A DNA stretch of 24,538 bases from DASSBG01 sp035699085 (GCA_035699085.1 DASSBG010000026.1:1-24538); one strand, 5' to 3'. Counted from the first letter of the stretch, positions 8,328-17,733 are shown. Notes: a model not told the origin generated them from the sequence alone. Made by a program: numbers and translations.

Positions 8328-9632
8328 ATGTTTGCGTACTACCTGCACCTGGCGCTGCGCAGCCTGAGGCGCAACTGGATCATGACGGCGCTGATGGTGC
8401 TGGCCATCGGCTTGGGCATCGGCGCCAGCATGACCATGCTGACGGTGCTGCACGTGATGGGTGGCCATCCGCTGCCTGGGCGCAGCGCACACCTGTACCG
8501 GCCGCACATCGATCCCTTGCCGGCGGACATGAAGGCGGATGGCGACTGGGATCCGTCCGACAACTTCACCTGGCCGGATGCGATGGCGCTGCTGCAGGCG
8601 CACAAGGCGCCGCACCAGGCGGCGATGTCCGGCGGCAGGGTGCTGGTGCATCCGCCGGCCGCCGGCGCGCGGCCATTCTTTGTCAATGGCCGCTATGCCA
8701 CCGCCGACTTCTTCGCCATGTTCGGCGTGCCCTTCGTCGCCGGGCATGCCTGGTCGGCGGCGGCGGACGAGCATTGCGCACGGGTCGTGGTGCTGGACGA
8801 AGCGCTGGCGCGGCGAGTGTTTGGCGGCATCGACGTGGTCGGCCAGTCGTTGCGTCTTGGCGAACACGCCTTTCGCGTGATCGGCGTGACGGCCCACTGG
8901 CAGCCGCAGCCATTGTTCTACGCCGATGCCAGCGCCAGCGCCTTCGGCCGCGGCGACCGCTTTTTCCTGCCGCTGGCGACTGCGCACGAGCTGCAGCTCG
9001 ACGTTGCCGGCAACATCTCCACCTGGGTCGAAGGCAAGAGCGACCTGGGTGGCGCCTCCACCTCGTGGCTGCAGCTGTGGGTGGAGCTGGACACGCCGGC
9101 GCAGGTCGCCGCCTACCGCCAGTTCCTCCATGACTATTCGGCGCAGCAGAAGGCGCTGGGCCGGTTTGAGAGGCCGCCGTCGAGCGCCCGGCTCTACAGC
9201 CTGGCGCAGTGGCTCGACCATGAGAACCTGGTGCCGGGCGACGTGCGCCTGCAGGCCTGGCTGGCGTTCGGCTTCCTGCTGGTGTGCCTGGTCAACATCA
9301 TGGCGTTGCTGCTGGCCAAGTTCCTGCGCCGCAGTGGCGAGGTCAGCGTGCGCCGGGCGCTGGGCGCGAGGCGACGCGACGTGTTCGTGCAGTTCGGGGT
9401 GGAGTCGGCCGCCGTCGGCGTCGCCGGCGGCGCGCTCGGGCTGGCGGTCGCGCAGCTGGGCCTGTGGAGCGTGCGCCAGCGCCCCGACGACTACGCGCAC
9501 CTGGCGCAGATGGACGCCGGCATGCTGCTCGGCACCTTCCTGCTGGCGATCGTCGCCAGCCTGCTGGCCGGGCTGCTGCCGGCCTGGCGCGCCTGCCATG
9601 TGCCGCCGGCGCTGCATCTGAAGACCTTGTAG
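8328..9632 (+). CDS. MacB/FtsX-type ABC transporter permease A4
   Basis: Permease of 434 aa, colinear with A1-A3: MFAYYLHLALRSLRRNW, TM1, periplasmic domain, three C-terminal TMs, and the coupling motif EVSVRRALGARRRDVFVQ. TGGAGG lies shortly before the ATG at 8328; the frame is open further upstream but only through the repeat. This copy has lost both Cys residues that A1-A3 carry in the periplasmic domain (ISTWVEGK...STSWLQ at the same place). Its partner B4 begins 119 nt downstream, so the tight coupling seen in the other pairs is broken here. Confidence 0.9.
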   Translation: MFAYYLHLALRSLRRNWIMTALMVLAIGLGIGASMTMLTVLHVMGGHPLPGRSAHLYRPHIDPLPADMKADGDWDPSDNFTWPDAMALLQAHKAPHQAAMSGGRVLVHPPAAGARPFFVNGRYATADFFAMFGVPFVAGHAWSAAADEHCARVVVLDEALARRVFGGIDVVGQSLRLGEHAFRVIGVTAHWQPQPLFYADASASAFGRGDRFFLPLATAHELQLDVAGNISTWVEGKSDLGGASTSWLQLWVELDTPAQVAAYRQFLHDYSAQQKALGRFERPPSSARLYSLAQWLDHENLVPGDVRLQAWLAFGFLLVCLVNIMALLLAKFLRRSGEVSVRRALGARRRDVFVQFGVESAAVGVAGGALGLAVAQLGLWSVRQRPDDYAHLAQMDAGMLLGTFLLAIVASLLAGLLPAWRACHVPPALHLKTL

Positions 9633-9751
9633 GAGAAGAACAGCCGTGCACGCAAAGGCCCCACCACGACCAGGCCGGCCGCACGTCAGCCACACGCGCG
9701 ACTCGATCGTCGCGCCCGCCGATGTTTTCGCCTGAGCAGCCGCGGACCGCC

Positions 9752-10978
9752 ATGCCCATCCGACCGATCCTCTCGACGCTTCGCCACCACAAGCTCACCG
9801 CGGCGCTGCTGGCCATGCAGGTCGCGCTGACCTGCGCCATCGTCTGCAACGCCGCCTTCATGGTCGCCGACCGCGCAAGCCGGATGCGCCTGCCCAGCGG
9901 GATGGCCGAGGCCGAGCTGTCGATGGTCCGCAGTAGCAGCATCGATCCGGCGGCCAACCTGCAGGCGCGCCACGCCGCCGACCTCGCTGCGCTGCGCGCG
10001 ATCCCCGGCGTTAAGGCGGCGGTGGCGGTCGACTCGCTGCCGCTCAGCGGCAGCGTCGACGGCTACGGTGCCTGCGCGGACAAGGCAACCATGGAGCGCG
10101 CGATGGCGGCGCGCGCGATGGTGTCCGGATGCCTGACCTTCACCGAATACAGCGGCACGCCGGGCACGCGCGAGGCGCTGGGCCTGCGCCTGGTGGCCGG
10201 CCGCGACTTTCGGCCGGGCGAGTTCGGCACGGCAGACCATCCGCCGGTCGGCATCGTCAGCCGCAGCCTGGCCGATGCGCTCTATCCCGATGGCCGGGCG
10301 GTCGGCCGCACGCTCTACTTCCCGGGCGGCACGCTGCGCATCGTCGGCGTGGTCGACACGCTGCTGGCGCCGGTGTTGCGTAAGCCGGCCGGCTACCAGC
10401 ACACCATGCTCTGGCCGAAGCTGCCCAATCGCAGCCACGTGACCTATGTGCTGCGCAGTGCGCCGGCCGACCGCGCGCGCGTGCTCAAGGCGGCGGTGGG
10501 GGCGCTGACCCGCCTCGATCCGCAGCGCCTGATTCCCGCCAAGTCGGTGCGCACCTACGCCGACCTGCGCCACGACTACTTCCGCCGCGACGCCACGATG
10601 ATCGGCCTGCTGCTGGCGACGGCGCTGGGGCTGCTGTTCGTCACCGCCCTGGGCATTGCGGGGCTGGCCGGTTTCTGGGTGCAGCAGCGCACGCGCTCGA
10701 TCGGCATCCGGCGCGCCATCGGCGCCACGCGCGGCGACATCCTGCGCTATTTCCAGGCGGAGAATGCCCTGATCGTCGGCTTCGGTGCCCTGCTTGGCAT
10801 GCTGCTGGCGGTGCTGCTGAACCTGCTGCTGATGCGCCACTACGAACTGCAGCGCCTGCCGCTGTACTACCTGCCGGTCGGCGCCGTCGCACTGTGGCTG
10901 CTTGGCCAGCTGGCCGTGCTGACGCCGGCGCTGCGGGCTGCCGCCGTCCCGCCCGTCGTCGCCACGCGGTCGGTCTGA
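9752..10978 (+). CDS. MacB/FtsX-type ABC transporter permease B4
   Basis: Permease of 408 aa, the last of the array. MPIRPILSTLRHHK at the N-terminus is followed by TM1, a periplasmic domain and an FtsX domain with RSIGIRRAIGATRGDILRYF; it ends in VPPVVATRSV. The start at 9752 is chosen by alignment with the other B proteins; an in-frame ATG at 9722 would add ten residues, and neither has a convincing ribosome site. The periplasmic domain has a Cys pair (GACADK...SGCLTF). The 119-nt gap before it carries no heptamer arm and no obvious gene. Confidence 0.88.
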   Translation: MPIRPILSTLRHHKLTAALLAMQVALTCAIVCNAAFMVADRASRMRLPSGMAEAELSMVRSSSIDPAANLQARHAADLAALRAIPGVKAAVAVDSLPLSGSVDGYGACADKATMERAMAARAMVSGCLTFTEYSGTPGTREALGLRLVAGRDFRPGEFGTADHPPVGIVSRSLADALYPDGRAVGRTLYFPGGTLRIVGVVDTLLAPVLRKPAGYQHTMLWPKLPNRSHVTYVLRSAPADRARVLKAAVGALTRLDPQRLIPAKSVRTYADLRHDYFRRDATMIGLLLATALGLLFVTALGIAGLAGFWVQQRTRSIGIRRAIGATRGDILRYFQAENALIVGFGALLGMLLAVLLNLLLMRHYELQRLPLYYLPVGAVALWLLGQLAVLTPALRAAAVPPVVATRSV

Positions 10979-11133
10979 GGTACAGCGCGTGCGACCGCCG
11001 GAACCGCCAGTCGATGCACACGTCACGGACGTTCGGCGTCGGTTGTTGCCATCCGTACGGTTGCCTGGTTACCTCAACCCGTCCGGTGCCTTTGTGGCTG
11101 CCGACAGCCGATCCGCCGTCCCCGACTCGCCAA

Positions 11134-11147
11134 CGCCATGCATGGCG
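11134..11147. promoter_or_regulatory. Perfect 14-bp palindrome upstream of the response regulator
   Basis: CGCCATGCATGGCG is a perfect inverted repeat about 70 bp before the response-regulator start. A possible -10 hexamer, TACCAT at 11159-11164, lies just downstream, though no good -35 matches it. The palindrome could be an operator, but a 14-bp palindrome in GC-rich DNA may be chance. Confidence 0.3.
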
Positions 11148-11215
11148 GCGCGACCGGCTACCATTGCGACGGTTTCGCCCGACGGCGCATCCATCACTGC
11201 ATGCACTGGAGTTTC

Positions 11216-12553
<1,338 letters not shown>

Positions 12554-12555
12554 TT

Positions 12556-12764
12556 GGGGACGGGGGACCGGGGCTCGAGACTCGGTCGTCGCGCCGCGAC
12601 CCCCGTGAGGGGCGTTGCATCGCCGTTGCAGCGGCGCTGGAGTGAAGTGAACCAATAACGGCTGAAACGGCGATCTCTGGCTTTATGCTCTTCCGGGTCC
12701 CGGGTCCCGGGTCCCGGGTCCCGGGTCCCGGCGGGTCCCAGTCCCCGGTCCCCGGTCCCCGGTC
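12556..12764. repeat. Bracketed heptamer element 5 (CCCGGGT type)
   Basis: The left arm 12556-12583 is GGGGACG, GGGGACC, GGGGCTC, GAGACTC, starting 2 nt after the regulator stop. The right arm has about five TCCCGGG units (12698-12732) and three GTCCCCG units (12741-12761). The core is about 110 bp. The architecture matches elements 1-4, but the unit sequence is GGGACC-like instead of GGGAAT-like. Confidence 0.8.
12662..12689 (+). promoter_or_regulatory. Possible sigma-70 promoter for the histidine kinase
   Basis: CTGAAA (12662-12667) and TATGCT (12684-12689) are separated by 16 bp, within the core of element 5. Transcription from it would run through the C-rich heptamer arm before reaching the kinase start. 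Seen by eye only. Confidence 0.35.
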
Positions 12765-12830
12765 AGAGTTCCGATCCCACCATCCCGCCCGAACTTCGAT
12801 GCCCCAACGCCACATGCACCACCCACCACC

Positions 12831-14210
12831 ATGCGCCTGACCTCGCTCGAAGGGCGTCACGGACTGCTCCTGGCGGCGACCGCGGTGGGTGGCGTGCTGG
12901 TGTTCCTGGCCCTGTCGCAGTGGCCGCTGCCGCAGCTGATCGCCTGGGTCGTGGGCGGACTGGATCTGGCACCTGTGACAGTGCCGGACGATCCGCTGCT
13001 GTGGCTGCTGCTGACCGCAATTGCCATCGTGCCGCTGTCGTTGTGGCTGAGCCACCGCAGCGTGCGCCCGCTGGCGCGGGTGTTGCGAGGGCTGGAAGGC
13101 GCGGTGGCCAGCTACCGCGACGGCGACTTCAGCTTTTCCATCGCCACCGACCGCCGCGACGAGCTTGGCGACCTGGTGCGCATGCACAATGCGCTGGGCC
13201 AGACGTTGCGCAGCCAGCGCCAGCAGCTGGCGGAGCGCGAGCTGCTGCTGGAGACGGTGGTGCAGAACACGCCGGTGGCGCTGGTGCTGGCAGACATCAA
13301 CCAGCGCGTCACGTATTCCAACCTCGCCGCACGGCACCTGTTCAATGACGGCCGCAGCCTCGCCGGGCAGGATTTTGCCGCGCTGCTGGCCGACGCGCCC
13401 GAGGCGATGCGGCGGGTGCTGGCGGCAGGCGAGGACAGCTTGTTCACCGTGGAAATCGATGGCAGCGAAGAGACCTTCCATGTTTCGCAGCGCCAGTTCC
13501 GCCTGCAGGGCCGGCCGCAGCGGCTGTACCTGTTCCGGCGCATGACCCGCGAGTTGTCGCGCCAGGAGGTGGCCACCTGGAAGCGCGTGATCCGGGTGAT
13601 CAGCCACGAACTGAACAACTCGCTCGCGCCCATCTCGTCGCTTGCGCATTCCGGCGCCGAACTGGCGCGGCGGGGCGAGCACACGCGCCTGCCCCGCGTG
13701 TTCGCGACCATCGGCGAGCGGGCGCGCCACCTGCACGGCTTCATCGACGGCTACGCGCGCTTCGCAAAGTTGCCGCAACCGCAGCCGCAGCCGGTAGAGT
13801 GGCAGTCCTTCATCGATACGCTGGCGCAGCACTGCCGCTTCCGGCTGCGTGGTGAGGCGCCGGCCGAGACCGCGCGCTTCGATCGGGCGCAGATCGAGCA
13901 GGTGCTGATCAACCTGCTGAAGAATGCGCACGAATCTGGCAGCGATGCCGACGCGGTGACGCTGGGCATCGACCGCGTCGGTGGCCATTGGCGCATCGAG
14001 GTGGCCGACCGCGGCCCCGGCATGAGCGAAAACGTGCTGGCGCAGGCGCTGCTGCCGTTCTACTCGACCAAACGTGCCGGCACCGGGCTTGGCCTGGCGC
14101 TGGCGCGCGAGATCGCGGAAGCCCACGGTGGCCGCTTGAGCCTGTCCAACCGCGACGGCGGGGGCCTGCGCGTCACGCTGACCTTGCCGGTCCAGGCCGG
14201 CCCCGCCTGA
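12831..14210 (+). CDS. PAS-containing sensor histidine kinase (NtrY/NtrB-like)
   Basis: Inner-membrane kinase of 459 aa. TM1 is about 10-30 and TM2 about 55-73, with only about 25 residues between them, so there is almost no periplasmic sensor domain. A HAMP-like linker (about 74-128) and a PAS-like domain (about 135-235) follow. The dimerisation helix carries the phospho-His H259 in RVISHELNNSLAPI. The ATPase domain has the N box with N365 (LLKNAHESG), G1 at D393 (ADRGPG), the F region PFYSTK and G2 TGLGLALA (about 418-425). All catalytic boxes are intact. It is almost certainly the partner of the sigma-54 regulator just upstream. The short loop recalls intramembrane-sensing kinases, which often work with FtsX-type permeases; that link is inference. 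Confidence 0.93.
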   Translation: MRLTSLEGRHGLLLAATAVGGVLVFLALSQWPLPQLIAWVVGGLDLAPVTVPDDPLLWLLLTAIAIVPLSLWLSHRSVRPLARVLRGLEGAVASYRDGDFSFSIATDRRDELGDLVRMHNALGQTLRSQRQQLAERELLLETVVQNTPVALVLADINQRVTYSNLAARHLFNDGRSLAGQDFAALLADAPEAMRRVLAAGEDSLFTVEIDGSEETFHVSQRQFRLQGRPQRLYLFRRMTRELSRQEVATWKRVIRVISHELNNSLAPISSLAHSGAELARRGEHTRLPRVFATIGERARHLHGFIDGYARFAKLPQPQPQPVEWQSFIDTLAQHCRFRLRGEAPAETARFDRAQIEQVLINLLKNAHESGSDADAVTLGIDRVGGHWRIEVADRGPGMSENVLAQALLPFYSTKRAGTGLGLALAREIAEAHGGRLSLSNRDGGGLRVTLTLPVQAGPA

Positions 14211-14252
14211 CCGCGCCGCGACTCCGGCGGGCTCGCCGGCATCCCGCATCAC

Positions 14253-14261
14253 TGCGATAAT
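14253..14261 (+). promoter_or_regulatory. Extended -10 promoter element of gcvT
   Basis: TGCGATAAT is an extended -10 (TGn plus GATAAT at 14256-14261). The -35 region 17 bp upstream (TCGCCG) is weak, as expected with an extended -10. It would give a leader of about 20 nt, which leaves no room for a glycine riboswitch. Confidence 0.45.
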
Positions 14262-14288
14262 GGCGGTCTTTGCCGCACCGGAGCCGCC

Positions 14289-15392
14289 ATGACCGCCCAG
14301 ACCGCACTCAACGCCGCGCACCGCGCGCTCGGCGCCCGCATGGTCGAGTTCGGCGGCTGGGACATGCCGCTCAACTACGGCTCGCAGGTCGAGGAGCACC
14401 ATGCGGTGCGACAGGACGCCGGCATGTTCGACGTGTCGCACATGACCGTGGTCGACTTGCGCGGCGAGCGCGTGCGCGACTTCCTGCGCCAGCTGCTGGC
14501 CAACGATATCGACAAGCTGAAGCTGCGCGGCAAGGCGCTCTATTCCTGCATGCTCAACGAGCGCGGCGGCGTGATCGACGACCTGATCGTCTATTACCTG
14601 GCGGACGCTTTTTATCGCGTGGTGGTCAATGCGGCCACCCGCGACAAGGATCTGGCCTGGATCAGCAAGAAGGCCAAGGCATACGATGTCGAGGTGCGCG
14701 ACCGCGCCGAGCTGGCGATGATCGCGGTGCAGGGCCCGCAGGCGCGCGCGCGGGTGCAGGCGCTGGTCGCCGAAGATGCGCGCGGCGTGCTGGAGAAGCT
14801 GGGCAAGTTTCGCGCGCTGCCGGAAGTGCGGGGGCCGGGCGGCATGACGCTGTTCGTCGCCCGCACCGGCTACACCGGCGAAGACGGCTACGAGATCATC
14901 CTGTCATCCACCGATGCGCCGGCGCTGTGGCAGGCACTGCTTGACGCCGGCGTGCGCCCGGCCGGCCTGGGCGCACGTGACAGCCTGCGGCTGGAAGCCG
15001 GCATGAACCTCTACGGCCAGGACATGGACGAGGACGTCACGCCGTGGGAGGCCGGGCTCGGCTGGACCGTCGCCCTGGACGGCGAGCGCGACTTCATCGG
15101 CCGCGCGGCGCTGGAGGCCCAGCAGCGCGAGGGGGTGCCGCGGGAAATGATTGGCGTGCTGCTGGAGGGCAAGGGCGTGCTGCGCCACGGCCAGCCGGTG
15201 CTGAGCGACGCGGGGGCCGGCGAGATCGTCTCCGGCGGCTTTTCGCCCACGCTCGGCCGCTCGATCGGCTTCGCCCGCGTGCCCGCCGGCGCCGGCGAGG
15301 CGCTGCGCGTGGACCTGCGCGGCCGCGAACTGCCGCTGCGGCGGGTCAAACTGCCCTTCGTGCGCGACGGCCAGCCGCTGACGGCCGCGTGA
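14289..15392 (+). CDS. gcvT: Glycine cleavage system T protein (aminomethyltransferase)
   Basis: GcvT transfers the methylene group from the aminomethyl-lipoyl arm of GcvH to tetrahydrofolate and releases ammonia. At 367 aa it is close to the usual size of the family. Visible family signatures are HRALGARMVEFGGWDMPLNYG near the start (11-31), the GGVIDDLIVYY region (93-103) with the catalytic Asp pair, ARTGYTGEDGYE (191-202), and GLGARDSLRLEAGMNLYG (227-244). The ATG at 14289 is the normal GcvT start (MTAQTALNAAHRALGARMVEFGG). It is followed 90 bp later by gcvH on the same strand. Confidence 0.97.
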   Translation: MTAQTALNAAHRALGARMVEFGGWDMPLNYGSQVEEHHAVRQDAGMFDVSHMTVVDLRGERVRDFLRQLLANDIDKLKLRGKALYSCMLNERGGVIDDLIVYYLADAFYRVVVNAATRDKDLAWISKKAKAYDVEVRDRAELAMIAVQGPQARARVQALVAEDARGVLEKLGKFRALPEVRGPGGMTLFVARTGYTGEDGYEIILSSTDAPALWQALLDAGVRPAGLGARDSLRLEAGMNLYGQDMDEDVTPWEAGLGWTVALDGERDFIGRAALEAQQREGVPREMIGVLLEGKGVLRHGQPVLSDAGAGEIVSGGFSPTLGRSIGFARVPAGAGEALRVDLRGRELPLRRVKLPFVRDGQPLTAA

Positions 15393-15410
15393 GCGGCAAC
15401 GGCGGGCGGA

Positions 15411-15439
15411 TTGGCCGCGCGTTCGGCAGCCATTAGAAT
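15411..15439 (+). promoter_or_regulatory. Sigma-70-like promoter of gcvH
   Basis: TTGGCC (15411-15416) and TAGAAT (15434-15439) have an ideal 17-bp spacer and lie 44-72 bp before the gcvH start. gcvH can therefore be transcribed separately from gcvT. Confidence 0.6.
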
Positions 15440-15482
15440 CGCCACTGCGGTTTCCCTCCAGCACCGGCACAGGACGACCATC

Positions 15483-15884
15483 ATGAGCGACGGCGAAATC
15501 CCTGGCGATCTGAAATTCCTCAAGTCCCACGAATGGGTCCGGATCGAGGACGACGGCTTGGCGCGCGTCGGTATCTCCGATTCCGCACAGAGCCAGCTCG
15601 GCGACATCGTCTACGTCGAATTGCCGGAAGCCGGCTCCAGCGTCACCGCCGGCAACGCCTGCGCCGTCGTCGAGTCGGTCAAGGCCGCCTCGGACATCTA
15701 CGCGCCGGTATCGGGCGAGGTGGTCGAGGTCAACGAGGTGCTGGCGGACGCGCCGGAAACCATCAACGACGACGCCTGGGGCGACGGCTGGATTTTTGCC
15801 ATCCGGCCCAGCGACCTGGGTGAACTCGACGAGCTGCTGGGCGCCGACGACTACGCGGCGATGCTCGACGCCGAAGAACACTGA
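15483..15884 (+). CDS. gcvH: Glycine cleavage system H protein (lipoyl carrier)
   Basis: GcvH, 133 aa, carries the lipoyl arm that shuttles the aminomethyl group between the P, T and L proteins. The lipoylation site is K67 in the motif AVVESVKAASDIYAP, and LKFLKSHEWVRIEDDGLARVGIS is the usual N-terminal signature. The start at 15483 gives MSDGEIPGDLKF, the normal family length. An upstream in-frame extension from 15411 runs through the promoter and is not real. The ribosome site (AGGA) is weak. Confidence 0.97.
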   Translation: MSDGEIPGDLKFLKSHEWVRIEDDGLARVGISDSAQSQLGDIVYVELPEAGSSVTAGNACAVVESVKAASDIYAPVSGEVVEVNEVLADAPETINDDAWGDGWIFAIRPSDLGELDELLGADDYAAMLDAEEH

Positions 15885-15962
15885 GCCGCACTGCGCGCGC
15901 GCGTCAACATGACCGGCCGGCGCAACGTCGGCCGCCCTTACCCACTTTTGCTTGCCATCGCC

Positions 15963-17315
15963 ATGCCTTTCATCCCGCACACTGAAGCCGACGTCCGAGC
16001 CATGCTGGACGTGATCGGCGCCAAGCGCATCGAAGACCTGTTCGACGAGGTGCCGTCCGAACTGAAGGTCGAGTCGCTGGCAGGCGTGCCCGAGGGACTG
16101 GGAGAGATGGCGGTGACGCGGCTGATGAAGGAACGCGCGGCACGCGACGGTACGCCGCTGAATTTCGCCGGTGCCGGTGCCTACGAACACCACATCCCCG
16201 CCGCCGTCTGGGCCATCGTCAGCCGCGGCGAGTTCTACTCCGCCTACACGCCCTACCAGGCCGAGGCCAGCCAGGGCACGCTGCAGCTGATCTACGAATA
16301 CCAGACGATGATGGCGCGGCTGACCGGCATGCAGGTCAGCAATGCCTCGCTCTACGACGGCGCCACCGCGCTGGCCGAGGCGGCGTTGATGGCCGAACGT
16401 TGCGTTCGCAACGGGCCGCGACGCGTGCTGGTGCCGGACACCGTGCACCCGGCGTACCGCAAGACACTGAAAACCATCCTCGGCCTGCAACAGATCGAGG
16501 TGGTCGAGCTGGCCGCAGCCGCCAGCGGCCGGCTGGACCCGGCCTGGCTCGATGCCCATGACGATGGCGTCTTCACCGCGCTGGTGGTGCCGCAGCCGAA
16601 TTATTTCGGCGTGCTCGAAGATGTCGACGTGCTGACCGACTGGGCGCATGCGCGCGGCGCGCTGGTGATTGGCGTCGTCAACCCGATGTCGCTCGCGTTG
16701 CTCACGCCGCCGGGCAACTGGGGCGAGACCGGCGCCGACATTGTTTGCGGCGACGGCCAGCCGATGGGTGTGCCGCTGTCCTCTGGTGGGCCGTACTTCG
16801 GGCTGCTGGCCTGCAAGAAGGAGTTCGTGCGGCAGATGCCGGGGCGCATCGTTGGCCGCACCACCGACCTCGATGGCAAGCAGGGCTTCGCCCTCACCCT
16901 GCAGGCGCGCGAGCAGCACATCCGCCGCGCCAAGGCCACCTCCAACATCTGCACCAACCAGGGCCTGCTGGTAACCGCGGCGACCATCTACATGTCGATC
17001 CTCGGCTCCCGCGGAGTGGAGCGCGTGGCAACCGCGGGCATGGCCGGCGCGCGCGCACTGCGTGAAAAGCTGTGCGCGATTGACGGGGTCACGCCGCTGT
17101 TCGACGCGCCGTACTTCGACGAGTTCGCGTTGCGCCTGCCGCGGCCTGCCACCGAGGTGATCGATCGGCTTGCCGCCGACAACGTGGTCGCCGGCGTCGC
17201 GCTGGGCGAGGATTATCCGGAGCTGGGCGACGCGCTGCTGGTCGCCGTGACCGAGACCAAGACGGAAGAAGACCTCGACCGCTTCGCCAGCTTGATGGCG
17301 AGCACGCTGCGCTGA
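15963..17315 (+). CDS. gcvPA: Glycine dehydrogenase (decarboxylating) subunit 1, GcvPA
   Basis: N-terminal half of the split glycine cleavage P-protein, 450 aa, about the length of GcvPA from two-subunit systems. It starts MPFIPHTEADVRAMLDVIG, with GAGAYEHHIPAAVWAIVSR and YTPYQAEASQGTLQLIYEYQ motifs typical of the family. The PLP lysine of P-protein lies in the other subunit, GcvPB, which is not in this window: the next gene is unrelated. An upstream extension from 15909 has no family support. No strong ribosome site is visible. It follows gcvH by 78 nt and is probably co-transcribed with it. Confidence 0.95.
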   Translation: MPFIPHTEADVRAMLDVIGAKRIEDLFDEVPSELKVESLAGVPEGLGEMAVTRLMKERAARDGTPLNFAGAGAYEHHIPAAVWAIVSRGEFYSAYTPYQAEASQGTLQLIYEYQTMMARLTGMQVSNASLYDGATALAEAALMAERCVRNGPRRVLVPDTVHPAYRKTLKTILGLQQIEVVELAAAASGRLDPAWLDAHDDGVFTALVVPQPNYFGVLEDVDVLTDWAHARGALVIGVVNPMSLALLTPPGNWGETGADIVCGDGQPMGVPLSSGGPYFGLLACKKEFVRQMPGRIVGRTTDLDGKQGFALTLQAREQHIRRAKATSNICTNQGLLVTAATIYMSILGSRGVERVATAGMAGARALREKLCAIDGVTPLFDAPYFDEFALRLPRPATEVIDRLAADNVVAGVALGEDYPELGDALLVAVTETKTEEDLDRFASLMASTLR

Positions 17316-17604
17316 TCCGGCTGGCGAATCCCGCGATTCGTGCGCCGCCGGCGCCGAATATCGCGCTTCCATTCATCCAGCTCCAAACAGCTTGAACGTC
17401 CGCGCGATGTCATTGATGGCGCGCGGCGTTGTCTGTTGCACGCGCATGCCTTCGCGCCGAGCGCTGCCGCATCAACGTGTCACTGCCTGCACTGCACCTC
17501 CCTCGCCGCGCGCCGGCCGTGCGCCCTGAAACGCTTTGCTGGCGCGGGATGCGGGCGTGCAGCACAACCGTGCGCCTGGCCCGTAAGCTGTTCGATGCGC
17601 GCGA
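17316..17604. other. Intergenic region after gcvPA, no gene recognised
   Basis: The only structure near gcvPA is a weak 6-bp stem CGAATC/GATTCG (17326-17341) without a T tract. Two open frames over 17340-17674 have no ribosome site or protein-like composition and are not called. The region ends at the met-box operator. Confidence 0.5.
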
Positions 17605-17636
17605 TGTCGTCTGGACGTCTATACGTTTAGACGATT
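17605..17636. promoter_or_regulatory. MetJ operator: four contiguous 8-bp met boxes
   Basis: TGTCGTCT, GGACGTCT, ATACGTTT and AGACGATT follow each other with no gaps at 17605, 17613, 17621 and 17629. Against the known met box AGACGTCT they match 6, 7, 6 and 6 of 8 positions. Tandem 8-bp phasing is the hallmark of MetJ operators, where dimers bind side by side. The site lies about 165 bp before the start of the metJ-domain gene, and the gene to its left (gcvPA) points toward it, so the likely target is metJ itself. Confidence 0.8.
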
Positions 17637-17733
17637 CATTGCCTGGCGATTGTCAAGCGGCTGGCCGCGAGTGACGGCCTGCGGCCGCGCCGAGGAGGCG
17701 TGCCGGCGGTGGAAAATACATGTGCAAAATTGA

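Noticed and set aside
10979..11215. Sigma-54 (-24/-12) promoter before the response regulator
   Set aside because: No TGGCAC-N5-TTGC-like site could be found by eye in this interval; the array promoter is probably upstream of the window.
14211..14288. Possible glycine riboswitch before gcvT
   Set aside because: The extended -10 at 14256-14261 leaves only about 20 nt of leader, too short for a glycine aptamer.
14904..17372. Very long minus-strand open frame opposite gcvT, gcvH and gcvPA
   Set aside because: A GC-rich shadow: the plus strand carries three conserved glycine cleavage proteins with full motifs, while the minus translation is Arg/Gln/His-rich and low in complexity.
17340..17674. 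Small plus-strand frames between gcvPA and the met boxes
   Set aside because: No ribosome site, Arg/Cys/Ala-rich composition, and they run into the operator.
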